Shown one piece after another: positions 42,911-56,600 of a stretch of 64,000 nucleotides of DNA (positions are counted from its first letter, which is position 1; the number at the start of each line of letters is the position of its first letter). Made by a program: the position numbers and the translations under genes. The stretch covers positions 22,053,281 through 22,117,280 of the forward strand of contig CM029128.1 in assembly GCA_016859345.1 (NCBI GenBank), read 5' to 3'. Under the pieces are notes generated by a model. It did no database searches, was not told where the DNA came from, and was given only the letters and a program-made list of their open reading frames with translations. The stretch comes from Istiophorus platypterus. Its lineage: Eukaryota > Chordata > Actinopteri > Istiophoriformes > Istiophoridae.

Positions 42911-43850
42911 TTGAAAGCAAAATTTCATTTTTGAGCTAAATTTTATAAATTTAGTTCTAGAAACATCTCAGGAAAAATAAAAAAAATTAAAAACAAAGAA
43001 AAATTAATCAGAGATAAATAGATGTTTCTAAGTGAGAAATAGTTTAGTAACATGGCTAAGTTAGTAGAGTTTTTAAGTTGAGAGAAGTTTATTATGACCA
43101 TGGCTAAATAAAAAATCTATACTTAATCTCTAATAATAAATCCATAAATAAAAGATCAAACAAATAAATAAAGTGCATTTGTACATTTTTTCATTGTATA
43201 TGTATATGAATTTCAAGTGTGCAAATACTGCATCATAAATACATGAAAAAAATCATGTTTTAAAGACATGAAGCTTTTGTCTTTAATAACTAAATGAACT
43301 GCTCATTATTTGCAATTTTAAAACTGCATAAATAAAATCACACATTTAACTAAATGCATAGTCTATAATGATGTCTAATGGCATCTAGCCCACAGGAAAG
43401 TTTTTTTAATGTTGCTGTCATTGCCATCAACTTGTGTCAGTGATGAGTAATAGGTATTTATTTAAGCATTTTCTGTAACAACACAACCACACCAACGTGC
43501 ACCCCCCTTTTATTTATTTATTTATTTTTTTTTTTAAGATTTATTTAAGAAACTTAGTGAACAATGGAAAAAAAGATGAGGAATAATTTCTTAACAAGTA
43601 CAAAGATATTGAGTGTTTACATATTTAAAAAAAAATAGTTTTTGCTGTATAAAAAACTGCAGTGTTTTAAAATGTACTTCTTTGGTTTATTAGGAATGGA
43701 TAGAGACAATAGCCATTTTTTTTTTTTAATCAGTCCATGTCATCAGTGACAATATCTTAACATTTACCTTTGGTACAACTTTTTTTTTTTTTTGGTTTTG
43801 AGAAATTGCACATATGAATGTATTGCTACATTACCTGTCCCTTAGGTGAA
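42910..43850. other. Very AT-rich intergenic stretch
   Basis: Many A and T homopolymer runs (about 43500-43535, 43719-43728, 43781-43793). No coding signal and no named element. Confidence 0.5.
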
Positions 43851-44095
43851 CAGTAGAGCTGCAATGATTTGTCAGATAATTGGAGGACAGTGGTTTGATC
43901 CCAGCTCCTCACATGTTGAAGTGTCCTTGAGCAAGACACTATACACCAAATTGAACCAAAATGTCAAACCTGCACTTGCATGGTAGGTCATTGCCATTGT
44001 TGTGTGAGTATGTGTATGTGAGAGAGAGGTAAACAGTGGAGCGCTTTGGTTAAAAGCTCTATATAAATGCAGCCACTTACCGTTTAAACATACAG
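43850..44095. repeat. Dispersed fish repeat (gaccactcaaagcacttt family), copy 4, inverted and diverged
   Basis: It has the family layout in inverse orientation: cagtggtttgatcccagctc, gtgtccttgagcaagacact, a TG-rich middle, and gagcgctttggttaaaagct then ctatataaatgc. Confidence 0.7.
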
Positions 44096-44099
44096 CAAC

Positions 44100-44392
44100 A
44101 TTATCTTTTGGATTTTATGTCAATTGTCTCCCTTTGCCAATGGAAGAGTATGGCCACTGAATAAACTAGCAACAAACTTCACACTGACATCACCAGTGGC
44201 TCAGGAGATTAAGTGTAATAAGCTGCTTTACGTTGAGAATAGAAACAATAAGAAGTGGAGCAGTCTGAGACATGCAGACGATGTGGACAGTGTGGAAAAG
44301 CAGCAGCTGCTCACAGACTGTCTGCCTTCCGCTCCTTTTCATATTGGACACTTACAAGTTTGATAGCACCCATCAGGATTTGGCACTAAAGG
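44100..44392 (+). other. Candidate noncoding first exon of the PDZ-PH-PH gene
   Basis: A stretch less AT-rich than its surroundings ends at a good donor (ggGTAAGT at 44393). It contains a 79-codon open frame with no recognisable domain. The first coding exon downstream starts after an acceptor, so an upstream 5' UTR exon is expected; this is one possible candidate only. Confidence 0.25.
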
Positions 44393-45464
44393 GTAAGTCA
44401 GATGTATATTTGTGTTTCTGAAGACACGTGCTAAATATTATTCACTTCGTCAATACCTGGACCCCCAGGGATGAAAGCTTTTTAACATGTATTCAAATAA
44501 CAGTAACTTGCTTTTGTTCCTTTTTTTCGTAAATAATTCTGAAAGCATCTGACCATCTCTACAGTTTTTTAATTTGCATTATGAATGAAATCTGTGCAAT
44601 GTGAACTTCCTTATTTGATTTGGAAATCATCCGTTTTCTCAAGTGTTACTCACAAAAAAAGTATCAATATAAATTTTATAAAAATTCCTGTAATTTTTTG
44701 ATATCAACATATTTTCATTTTGTCCAGTTATAGACAGACTTCATTGTGATAGAATGAATCCATTACTTTTTACCAGCTGCTTAATCAGATATCTGTTTCA
44801 ATAGGTTGGCAGGAGAAGTACAAGGGTTTAATGGACATGTCAACACAGTCGTGTTTTAATTCAACTTCGAGAACAGAATGTGTATGAAACATTTAGTTGG
44901 ATATCTGCCATGTATATCTTTAAATACCTTTATATATTCCATTTCTGCACAGATGACTGCTGTGGAAATAATCTCTCAGTTGTTTCTAAAATAATGCATT
45001 GTAGTGGTGATTTAAACATTCTGATAAAATATATTTTGTGTGTTCATGTCAGAATGAGAATTAAATATCAGGACATCACTGGCACAGAAAACACCATTTC
45101 TCTTGATATTATTATATTCATCGCCATTCACCTATCTGTGATGTTTCTACTTCCATGTAAAATTGAACATTGTTATTTCCTAGATGAACTAGAATGCCCA
45201 GATAAAAGATGAAACCCATATCCATTTTTTTAAAGCCAAGGAATAAGCCTTCTTCATGTTCCCTTCCTTCCAGTGAGAGTACAAAGTGTTTGCTGTTTCC
45301 TAATATTCCCTAATATTCCCAAAATGAAATTGCATTAGACTGACTGACAAATATGTGCTTAAATTTACATTTAACACATAAAGGTAAAGTTTATAAAGGT
45401 AAAAACCCTCTTTGTTCTCTATGACCTGTGTTGCAGTTGATGTGAGGCTGTGCTAGATTTGAGA

Positions 45465-45525
45465 ATGAGCAAGAGGGGGAGGAGGAGAAACAGCAAGAGG
45501 AGGAAGAGTTCCAGCAGCAGTAAAC
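45465..45525 (+). CDS. pdzph1: pdzph1 exon 1: basic N-terminus
   Basis: It encodes MSKRGRRRNSKRRKSSSSSK, a dense Arg/Lys run followed by Ser. The ATG is in frame with the giant exon through donor GTGAGT at 45526. A possible acceptor (TTGCAG) at 45431-45436 would open this exon with 28 untranslated bases. The match is by phase and splice signals, not by similarity, so this start is less certain than the rest. The 1.95 kb intron after it contains a Tc1-like copy. Confidence 0.6.
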
Positions 45526-48500
45526 GTGAGTTGGAGCTTTGGGTTGAGGGCGGGTGCAGTGAGGTTAATCTTGTGCTTAGCTGAGTCACATTTTTCCCAC
45601 ACCTGCAGACAGTGTTTGCCAGTATTTGGAATTCTTCAGGCCAAAAGAGGGCTAGTGGTGGCCACTAAATTGTGGGTTTTAGAAAGTTAAAAGCATTTAG
45701 GGCTGACCACTGCTGTCCATAGAGCATGTGCTCAGTCAGAATCAACCTGTCCACACGATAAAGGTCATTTGTCTCGATTCATGATATGTAAATTCCGACT
45801 GAGGTCCACATAGACTGTTTACGGGATTTTTCATAGATGGATCGTGAGTAGTTGCGCATTCCTAGGTATTCTCATGCACGCATTTATAAAACTTTTATAA
45901 ATGCATCAAAATATCTTTGACATGTTTAACATGTTTTATTTTAATACATTCTTGGAAGAGTAAATATAATCTATGAATGGTTGATTCAGGTAAAATCTTA
46001 CAGTTCATAATTATTTGGACAGTGACACAACTTTTGCAGTTCTACCTTTATACACAACCACAACAGTTAGACTTTCAGCTTTCATTTAAGGGGTTTCACA
46101 AAAAATTCTAAATGATGGTTTTGGGAATGACATCCATATCATACATAGTCTCTTATTTTCAGAGGCTCAAAAGTAATTCAATAAACCCACATAATTATAA
46201 ATATAAGGATTATTCTTAATACTTGGATGGTAATCCTTTGAGTCTATGACTGATCAGCAGTCACATCATCAATAAACACCAGTTCAAATGGCAGCCATAC
46301 ATGACCATGTCCTAACACTGTCTCCATGATGTCTGACAGATGATGTAGTGAATTTGGATCATGAGCCGTTTCTTTCCTTCTCCATAGTCTTCTCTTCTCT
46401 TCATTCTGGTACAAGTTCATCTTGGTTTCATTTGTCCCAAGAATCTTGTTCCAGAACTGGACAGGATTTTTTAGATGTTTTCTGACAAAGTCTAATCTGA
46501 CCTTGACCTGGCTAGATATTATGAAGGGTTTTTCTTTACCAGTGAGGTCTTCTGTGATTATCCACTTTAGTCATCTTCTGTGGGCTTCAGTTCATTCCCT
46601 CCTTTTATGGATTTTCCAAACTGTTGATTTGTCCAATCCTATAGTTTCTGCATCTGTCTGATAGGTTTTTTGTGTTTTTTCAGCCTAATGATGCCTCCTT
46701 CATTTGCATCAACACCTCTTTGAAACGCATATTAAAAATTCCCATGGACAGCTACCAAATGCAAAGTCAACACTTGGAATCAGCTCTGGACCTTTAATCT
46801 ACTTCATTTGCCATAAAACAAGGGAACAGGCCACAACTGGCCATGAAACCGAGCAGTTGTCAATTGTCCAATAACTTCTAAGCCTCTGAAAATGAGGGCC
46901 TATATATATAAATATATAGTCCTAAATGGTAAATGTTATATATATATATTTTTAAACACCTTGAAATAAATCTGAAAGTCTACACTTCAATCACTTCTTG
47001 ACAGATTTGTTTCAAATCCGTTGTGGTTGTGAACAGTGGCACAACTCCAAAAGTTGTATCACTGTTTGATAATTTTGAACCTAACTCATGGTATATGTTA
47101 ATGTTACAAAATGGATTTATATTGTAGTCTGTAAAATGTATCTAAAAAATTATATATTGTCATGGTGTCCTTAGTCCTGTCAACCTCTAATCATGTTGTT
47201 TAATGTTTATTTGCTGCAGAGGTTGCATTTACCTCTTTTCACTTCATTTATTTATAAAATATTTAATTTATGTAGGATAGCCAACATTTGCATATTACAT
47301 ACATATGATTATTTACATTGAAATATATTGACCATTAATGAAAAATGCTAAAAATATTTCAATCTAAATCCCTAAGTATTACAGAAAAATAACTGGTATC
47401 ACCATTGCAATATATTACATAAATTACACACATTAACTTACATAAATTTTGTTGTTTTTTCTTTTTTACTTTCAGAGAGTGTCTCACCATACATCTTTCA
47501 AAAGCAAAACAAAAGTAATAGTGTCAGCTACAAAGATGACATCGTTGAAAAAGGTGAAACAGACTCACTTCGAAAGGAAAATGTTCTGTCAGGATCTGAA
47601 GATGAGGAAAAATATAACAATTCTCCGCCCAAGGAGAAAAGATTTAAACAAGATTATCATGTGAATTCATCTCCAAACCAAAGGAGTATTTATACCAAAA
47701 CAACAGAGGACAAAGAGAAAGGAGTGAAGATAGTAACCTCAGTGTCCATCAATGATATGGAAGATTCATCCCCAAAGATCATGTTTCAGCAGACACATGA
47801 ACCCATATCTGAAAATCCGAACAACTCATCAACACCAGTTACTAACATCATGAAAATTAACTGCAGTGGTCACTACGTGAAACTTGAAATTCAAGAAATT
47901 CTACAACTTGATACTTCTGGCATCAACACCACGTTTATTTTCATGAATGAAAAGGGGAACAGTGCTGAGACGGTTTTTAAAAACAAATGCGAGAGAGCAT
48001 GGATTCCAAATAATGAGTCATCTGAGCAGCCGTCACAAAATCAAAACACAAATTACAGATTTACTTTTGGCTGCATGGGTGAACAAACAGAGGTTCATTG
48101 TGATTCAGAATCTGTCAGCCCACCAAAAATATGGGACAAACCAAACTACTGTCAATGCTGCATTGATCACAAACAACAAATATCAACAGATTATGCATCA
48201 GCAAATCATCTATCAAGCCCGCCAACACTATTAAATATCAAATCTCAAGAGAAAAGAAAGCATTTTCGAAAAAGCTTCAGTAGTGATCAGTTCTGGGACA
48301 TTCCTCCACCCCAAGAGTTTGCAGACATTAAATGTAACACTTTAGAGGACCTAACATTTGACCTGGCTTCCTGCAGCATTGGCACTTGTAGTCCTAGTGA
48401 CAAACATCTAGGGGAATTTCACGCAGCACCTAACATCACCTATAACAAAGAATCTGGATGTCCTTTTTATGAAGAAGCAGAGGAAAGAGCAGATCTGGCG

Positions 48501-51500
48501 ACTTCTTTTGATCAGTTATCAGAATGTGACAACTATGAGCCCATGTTCATGAGACCCTCCTTGTCTACCAACAGGTCTAGCTTCACCAAAGAGTTCATCA
48601 ACTGTCAAAAGAGAAAATCCTGGATAAGAAACAACAGTATTGCCACTGTAGAACACAGAGCATGTCCCTTACCAAAGAAAAGACGGCAGACATTTCCTGG
48701 TATGTCAGAAAGTCTAGGATTGATGCAAGAAGATGTTCTGCCAACCTATAGTGAATCTTTTTCTTCTTTATTAATGTGCTCACTTCCTCTCCAAACTGAG
48801 AGGTTGGGAAGGATTCACCAGCGCAATGACAAATTCCATGCATTTGGAACAGGAAGTAATAATTATTCACAAACCAAGGGGAGTTCTAAACCTCTCTCAG
48901 AAATCCCAAACAGCCATGATGGAAAGCAGTCAGTGCTAAATCCCTTCCAAATGACCAACTCTGAAGATAATCCCAGTGATGTGTTTGCTGTCAGTGAACA
49001 CGGTCGAATGCTAAGCGGTATCAGATATCAATGTAAAGATCTCAGACAATGGGACACAGACTTAAAACATAGCATTTATAAAGAGATGGAAAGTCTGGAC
49101 ACTGATGACTGTGAATATAAAGTTGATCAAAGTGAAGTAGCAGACAGTGGATTTGACCAAGAAATGGGGGAGGTAGAATATCACAGCCCGGAGCCACTTA
49201 CAGAGGAGCTCAGTCGAAGAGCCCTTGCTATACAAGTCATCCCTCCATCCTGCAGTGGCTCAGAGGAACAAATGCTACAGAGCAATCCTGTCATATTATT
49301 CCAGAACAATGAGGTCAAAAATGAAAACCAAGAGGACCAAGAGGATTCAGTTTCAATTCTATCCAAACATACTAAGTCCTCAGTCATGACAATAAATGTT
49401 GGTGCAGTTGAGCAAAGATTTCTGCAGATGGACTCAAGATCATCACTGCCTAGTTGTATGGAAAAACCTCTTACGAGTACTTTGGAAGACCCCTGCATGT
49501 CCCCTTCACAGGACATAGATGTTCATTCATCAAACACAGATGAGGTGACAGAGGAGACTGAATATAAACCATTTGGCATAAAAACAGGAAATTCCAGCAT
49601 TTCTCTACCATTGATGTCAGAGGAGACAAATGATCTGCAACTGGACACAGGAGGAAGGGGTACAGGGGATTCTGACAAACCTGCAGTTGCTGCTTTCAAT
49701 CGTGCCAAAGGTTCAACAGACACAGAAAACCATGCAAAAGTGCAGCTCAGTAAAACTGGCAAGGCAGACAAACAGTTTTTATCAAGATGTAAGTTACAGT
49801 GATGTATGTTAGATGCTCTCAAATAAATAAACAACTGATTTCAGGTGAATATTTACATAAAACTCACCTATTCTGAACATTAATCATCTTTTCCAGCTTC
49901 CTCAGAGGCAAAAGAGCATCTGAAGCCTGTGATTCATAAAGAACCAGACAGCAGTGCCTCTGACCACTGGGCCAAGAGACGAAAGCTCTTCAAGGAAAGT
50001 AAGCAGTGGAGCTCTGCTGGAGGAAGCTCAATTACCAGTGACATCACAGAGGAATCAGGTAACTTTGGACTGAGCTCACATTTCTCAGTAATGTGTTACT
50101 TTTTCCATTACTTTCCCTATGATGGTGTAACAATTTGTGTTTTAATTGTCAGTAAGACCATTACTGTGCTTAGTTTGAAGCAAATTGTGTTACTGTGTAT
50201 ATAATCTAAATAATAAGTAATAAAATCTTTCACATTAAGCATTATCACATTAAATTGAAACCATTTTATTAAGTGAAAATCATATTGTTTGGATCTATGC
50301 TTCTTCCACTTTCTTCCCTCCTGTGTGAGAAGGAAGAGAGCTGGCGATAAAAAAGAAACAATCAGCTGAAGCTGAGTGCATTTTGGATTTACATAGTGTA
50401 ATGATAAGAATAGCATCATGACCCCAAAGTCAAAATCAGGTGTCTATGGCAACAAAATTGACAAAGCAATCTCTTAAAGCACTGTGGCAGCAGGCTGTGG
50501 AGAGAAGGAAATCCTGCTTATGTCTACAATAGAATCCCCATACAAATAGGACTGGTATGTCTTTTGAAGAAATGCAAAACTGAATCAGTAAGTAATCACT
50601 TTACATTACAAGGAAAGTGACTGCTAACACTGATTTCAAGGGGCTGTGGTGGAACCTTGTCTAGAAAACCCACAGCCAAGTCCATTAGAGAGTGAAACAC
50701 AATGTATGAAACTTCTACTTATTTTGGAAGGGCTTTGTCCTGATTGCAGACAATTTAATCAAGGTTACCGTGTTGAAATGTATAACTGCACTTTGATAAT
50801 GCACAAAACTGTAATCACACTGCAGACAGAAATCACCCGTCACCTTCTGGCAGAAAACGAAGCTAATTAAGCGAATGGGATGGACTTAATACATGCAAGC
50901 ATAAGCTTTTTTTGTTCCCAATGTCTCACTGTTAGGCCTCTTCCTGTCCTGTTGATCACTGATAATGAATGTCGGTTGTCAGTTTCTTTCATTTGCTTCA
51001 TACTCCCTCTATTATTCACCTAGGTAGAAGATTTTACCATGGGGTGCTGGATATAGTTTACTGTAGATATATTAATATAAATCAATTTTAAATGTACTTG
51101 TGTGTTAAGTGTTTACATTTTAAAGTTGGTCAGGTGAATATTTAAAGAATGAATATTTTTTCCAGTATCAGAAGACACTCGTTCTGTGGACATGACAATT
51201 ATGGACAATGAAGACAGAGGCTTTTATATGGAGACTTTCCACTCTTCAGCATGGATTTACCAAGGAGATGATGTCAGCTCAGAGGCCATTCCTGCCAGTC
51301 TTAACACCAGGCCTCGAGCTGTCTCAAGTAAGCTGGAGATTTTCTGATTTTACTATAAATTTTACTTTATTTCAGCTTATGGTCAAAGAGAAAAATCATT
51401 TAATATTGAAAATCAGACATTCTTCAGTGGAATATTACCACTTAGTAGAGGGAGTGATTCAAACATCATGTAGTGGCAATTCTATACACTAAACTAAGCA

Positions 51501-53630
51501 AATGAATACATGTTTTTTTTCCAACAATCTATTCTACACTGAATTACACTGTCTCCTCTCCTAGTTCGCGAGAGGACTGTCAAGATCAGCAAAGGGACAG
51601 GAGAGTATCCTTGGGGCTTTCGAATACAGTTTTCTAAACCCATTGTGGTTACAGAGGTCGACACAAGTAAGTTAATTCCTATATTTCAGTGCGGTTTCAT
51701 CTCAGTGTAGTTTCTGAACTGAGAAGTTGATTTGAAACTATGGCTGGTACCACCCCACATTACTTTGTCAAAATCTTTAGTCCTCACCACTGTTCTCGAT
51801 AGTGCATGTGCGTAGTAATAGAGGTCATGCTGCCCCAATTTATGTTGAATGAAATAAAATGGGAATAAATAATCTGAAATAATGACCAATGATGAGATGT
51901 TACCTCATGGCAAAGAAAATATTGTCACATCCTAATATATCAATCAGTCCTTTTCAGAATTTGAACCTCCATTTCACAGTTTGTCTCCATCATTCGCACT
52001 GCATTTTCAGCATTCATCTTATTGGAAGCAAATGCAGCAATGCAGTAACATGCAGCTAAGTAGACAGCACATACAAAAGTTATGTTGGAAAACAAAAACC
52101 TGTCAACTGGGTATTGCTATTAAGAGTCACAAGTGATCATCCTAGCATGCACTGAGAAAGAGCAGGGGTATACCCTAGACAGGTTGTATGTAGCCATGTA
52201 GTATGTAATCACATGTAGGCAGATAAACATTCACCACAGTGGTCAATTTAGAGACTCCAGTTCACCTAACTTGCATGTCTCTGGATTGTAGGAGCAAACT
52301 CTACACACGGAGGCCCCAGCTCACTGGGTTTGAGCCCAATGGTTGGGTCCTCTTACGTCCTGGAGTCTTGTCAATGTTACGTTTCCAGGCACCCAGCAGA
52401 GAATATTTGTTCACTATGCATTTTGTCTGTTTTGGTTGACTAGGTGGAATCATTTGTTATGGTAACTGAAGGTCTTTGTGTTTACTCTTTAAGTTATATT
52501 TTTGTATCTGTGGTTTCAGATGGAGCTGCTGAGGAAGCAGGATTGATGGTAGGAGACTATGTCCTAGCTGTCAATGGAACTGATGTCACCAGCATTCCTC
52601 ATTCTGAGGCTGCGGATTTGGCCAGGCAAGGTATGCTTTTTCCAGACCTGTTCATGGGGTAATAATCACTCAGATCAAACATTAGTTTTATGTAGCCAAC
52701 GTTTCGTTGCTCTGAGACAACCAGAATACTTGGTCTGAGGTGACATATATACTGTATGACTTTTAATCATGTTTAAAAACTTTGGTTTTTTGACAATTTT
52801 GCCAAATTGGAATATTGAGTAAAGAATCAAAATATTAAAAATCCTTGTTAATTAATGCAATGCTGTTAATGTTGTAGGTCCAGATGTTCTAACACTGACC
52901 ATTGGGTCAGACATTGCTCGTGGTCCTAACACACCTCGGCCAGCGTGTCGTGGTTATCTTCATAAGCGTACCCAGTCTGGTCTGATTAAAGGCTGGAGGA
53001 AGAGGTGGTTTGTACTTACACATGACTGCTGTCTTTACTACTACAGACACAAACGGGTGAGCAGGGAGCAGTCATCACCATCATATATTCTGGTTTCTTT
53101 AAACAAGGAAAAGTTAAACAAGAAGTGTGCTTTTGACATGACCTCCCTTCTGTTACAGGATGAGGGCAAGAGGCGGGCTCTGTCAGCAGTAAAGCTGGAA
53201 GGGGCTGAGGTGGGACAAGATAGCTCACTCGGAAAACCGTTTGTGTTCAAATGTCACCCTCAGTCTGGTATTCGAATGTACTTCTTCTGTGCCACTTCCA
53301 ACCAGGAGATGAAAAGGTACAGTACCGATGAGAACCTTCTAAACCAAATATATACTTTTTGAAGTAGAGCTGCAACAATTAGTTGATCTATCAATTAATT
53401 AACTTACATAATCACTTTAAATATGCTGATGGACAGAAAATTAATCAGCAACTATATAGATAATCTAATTATTTTTAGATATTTTTTAAGATAAAAAGTC
53501 AATTTTTCTTTCCAGTTTCTCAAATGTGAAGATTTTATGTTTCTCATGCCATATATGACAGCAGTAAACTGAATGGTTGATACTGAAAAGACATTTGAAG
53601 ATGTCAGCTGACCTAGTTTTAAATATGCTG

Positions 53631-53698
<68 letters not shown>

Positions 53699-56600
53699 CA
53701 TATTCATATAAAAATATTATTCAGCTTACAACCATGTGAACTTCAGTTATGTTTAGTTTTAGAATTTTTTGGTGGGTGCACATCATTTTCAACTTGTATC
53801 TTTATGATTTTAGGTGGCTGGAAGCTATGGAGAGAGCTACTCATCCTTTTGCACAGGTAACATTGAAATACATCAATAATCAAATGGGCCTTGGTATGTT
53901 CAAGTTTTAAATATTTACTTGCCGTTGTGATAGCAATATTTATGACAGAGGTAGATTAGAACTAATGTGTAAGGCTGCAGCTCACACTGGCTTATCAACT
54001 GTCAAATTTAGCTCATTGGCTGACACTAATCTCCTCGATTAACTCTCATGTTTTAGAACCACGTGTGGGTGGATGTCACCAGACACAACTCTAATCTCCC
54101 CCCGCTGGCTGTAAAAAACCCAGAGTGTCTTGGATTGCTTCATAAATTGGACAAAAACAAAGACATATGGGTCCAGTACTACTGTATTCTGAAGGATGGT
54201 TGTCTCTACTTGTACAGCGGTATCCGTTCAACTCATGCACATGGTATGGATATAAGTCATGTTTCAGATGCTGACATGCAACATGGGTGTGCAGAATCTA
54301 AACTAAGAATATGGTATAGAAGGGAATTCACATTTTGATATTTTAAAGGCAATTCTAAGATGACAAGCAGTTTCCTTCAATGATCCTTGCTAACGATTAA
54401 ATGTTTATAGTGTTATAATCACTCTACCTCCCTTTAGTATCCTACATCTTTACTCTTTACATGTTATATATTTAGTCTCCAGAATGACAGTGGTTTAATC
54501 AAGTGGATATGTGATTTTGAAAGTAGATATTTTGTGATAATCAACAATTCTGTTTATTTAGGCTGATATGTTCTTTGAAAATTTTGTGAGTTTCTCTTTT
54601 AAGATACACTAAATTATTTTTTGGCAACTTCAGAGTAGCAGAACTGAAAAGCTAAAAGCCAAACAGTGGCAACATTATAAAGTTGTTTCAGGGAATGTTT
54701 TATGAGAGTTATTTGTGTCTACTTGCTAAAAGTCCCATATTCCTTCCCTCTCTCTCCCTATGTTTTCGGTCTCTTCTAATTCCTGAGGGAAATATCTAGT
54801 TACTAGTTCCTTCTAGTATTTAAATGTAGGTACAGTTGAAGTCAATAAGGTAATGGGGGAAAAGGGAGTAACAACTGGGTATTATATATGAAGTAATGAA
54901 CTGTATATATTATAATATTGTGAAATACTGGGTACCTACAGGGTACAGTACTGTAAAAATGATGGTAACCACTTGGTATTTGTTGTGAAATTGAAGAGTA
55001 AGAAGGGGAGAACAGTTGGAACTTGAATTTACAGCCAACTTACCTTGGTCTTACCATGTAATCGGTGGGTAAAAAAGGAAAACAAACAAACATTAATTGC
55101 AACCTTTACATCAGTATCTTACTATGTAATGTAAAATACACATTCAATTTTCACCTCTTAACAAAAATTATTGCAGTGCGTAGAAGAAAAAGCAATATAG
55201 AGGTATACTCAAATTTCACAAGTTTGTCATCAGTGGGCCACACATACCCACATTTTCTTGTCTTCTACTCCGCTGTATAATCTAGAAAAGGACAAGTCGA
55301 GAAGTAGGATCTTTGCTTTTAAAAATTAGCTCCAAGCAGAAATGTTCATCCACTACAGCAGCGGCTTACAACAGATGGGCTTGGGTTGAAAACAAAGGTA
55401 CCTTTCTCAAGTGCCAAGTTGTGGAAACCTTTTGTAGTCATCTGAGAAGGAAAAAGTAATAGTTATGTGAAGTCAGGTCATTATATAAAATACAGATGCG
55501 GCTGGGTCAAGCATAGCTAATCTTTAATGTTAATGAGAAAATCCAAGTAAGAATTATTTCAGTTCTTTTAATTACATTGTCTTTGGATGATGATTGTTCT
55601 CGTCCTTTTACTCTTTAATCTCATGCAGAGGTGCAAAAACTTTACCAGCAATATTTTAACATTTCATTACATTTTACATTTATTTCTGGCATGTTCTATG
55701 TACAAAGGTCTTTACTTATAATATTACTGAGTGCACCCTTTATAAACTTGCATCACATAAAATCTCTTTTTTTTTTTCCTGACCCATTTTTCATATTTGA
55801 CAACTATTTTTTTCAGCCAATTCTTTGTCAACTTCCATAATATTGTGAGAGGTGAAGTAAATTCTATAATAGCTGGAACAAAGAGTTATATATTGATCAT
55901 TACACATCAAAATCTTTGATTTCAGGTGGGATCTATCTTCAGGGATACATGGTGCGAGAGCAACCCTATGGGTCCAAGAAATCAACCATTGAGCTTAAAC
56001 CTCCATCTGATGAGTTCAAGACTTTGTATCTCTGTGCTGAAAATCCAAATGAGAACAAAAGGTGAGGAGCTGACTCAGATTTTCATTTGGGAACTTTCCA
56101 TAATAGAACCACATTCTTGAAGAACTTGTTAGACTTTGTGCAAGGTTTTTCTCTGAATTTCCATTATATCTTACAAAACAAGACACAAGCCCATCAGTGG
56201 CTCACAACCAAGTCATGCACAATAAGCAAATTCATCTTGGTTCTTGATTTTTCTATAATTTTTTAAATGAATCTTCTCCACAGTGATCTCCTCTGGTACA
56301 CTGGTGTACTTACAGTTAGGTTCATAAGTACTTGGACAGTGACACAGTTTTCATAATTTTTCCTGTGTATACCACCACAATGGATTTGAGACCAATCCAT
56401 CAAGATGTTATTGTAGTATAGACTTTTGGTTTTAATTCAAGGGGTTTCACAAAAGTTTCACATTGACCATCTAGGAATTACACTTATTTATATACACAGT
56501 TCCTCATTGTTTCATGACAAATGATGCAGATAAATGTCTGGAGTTGACTTTGCATTTGGTAGCTGTTCATGGGAATATTTAATATGCGTTTCAAAGAGGT

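Noticed and set aside
47947..49834. Four open frames of 90-111 codons in other frames of the giant pdzph1 exon
   Set aside because: Shadows of the 771-codon frame, which alone joins the neighbouring exons in phase.
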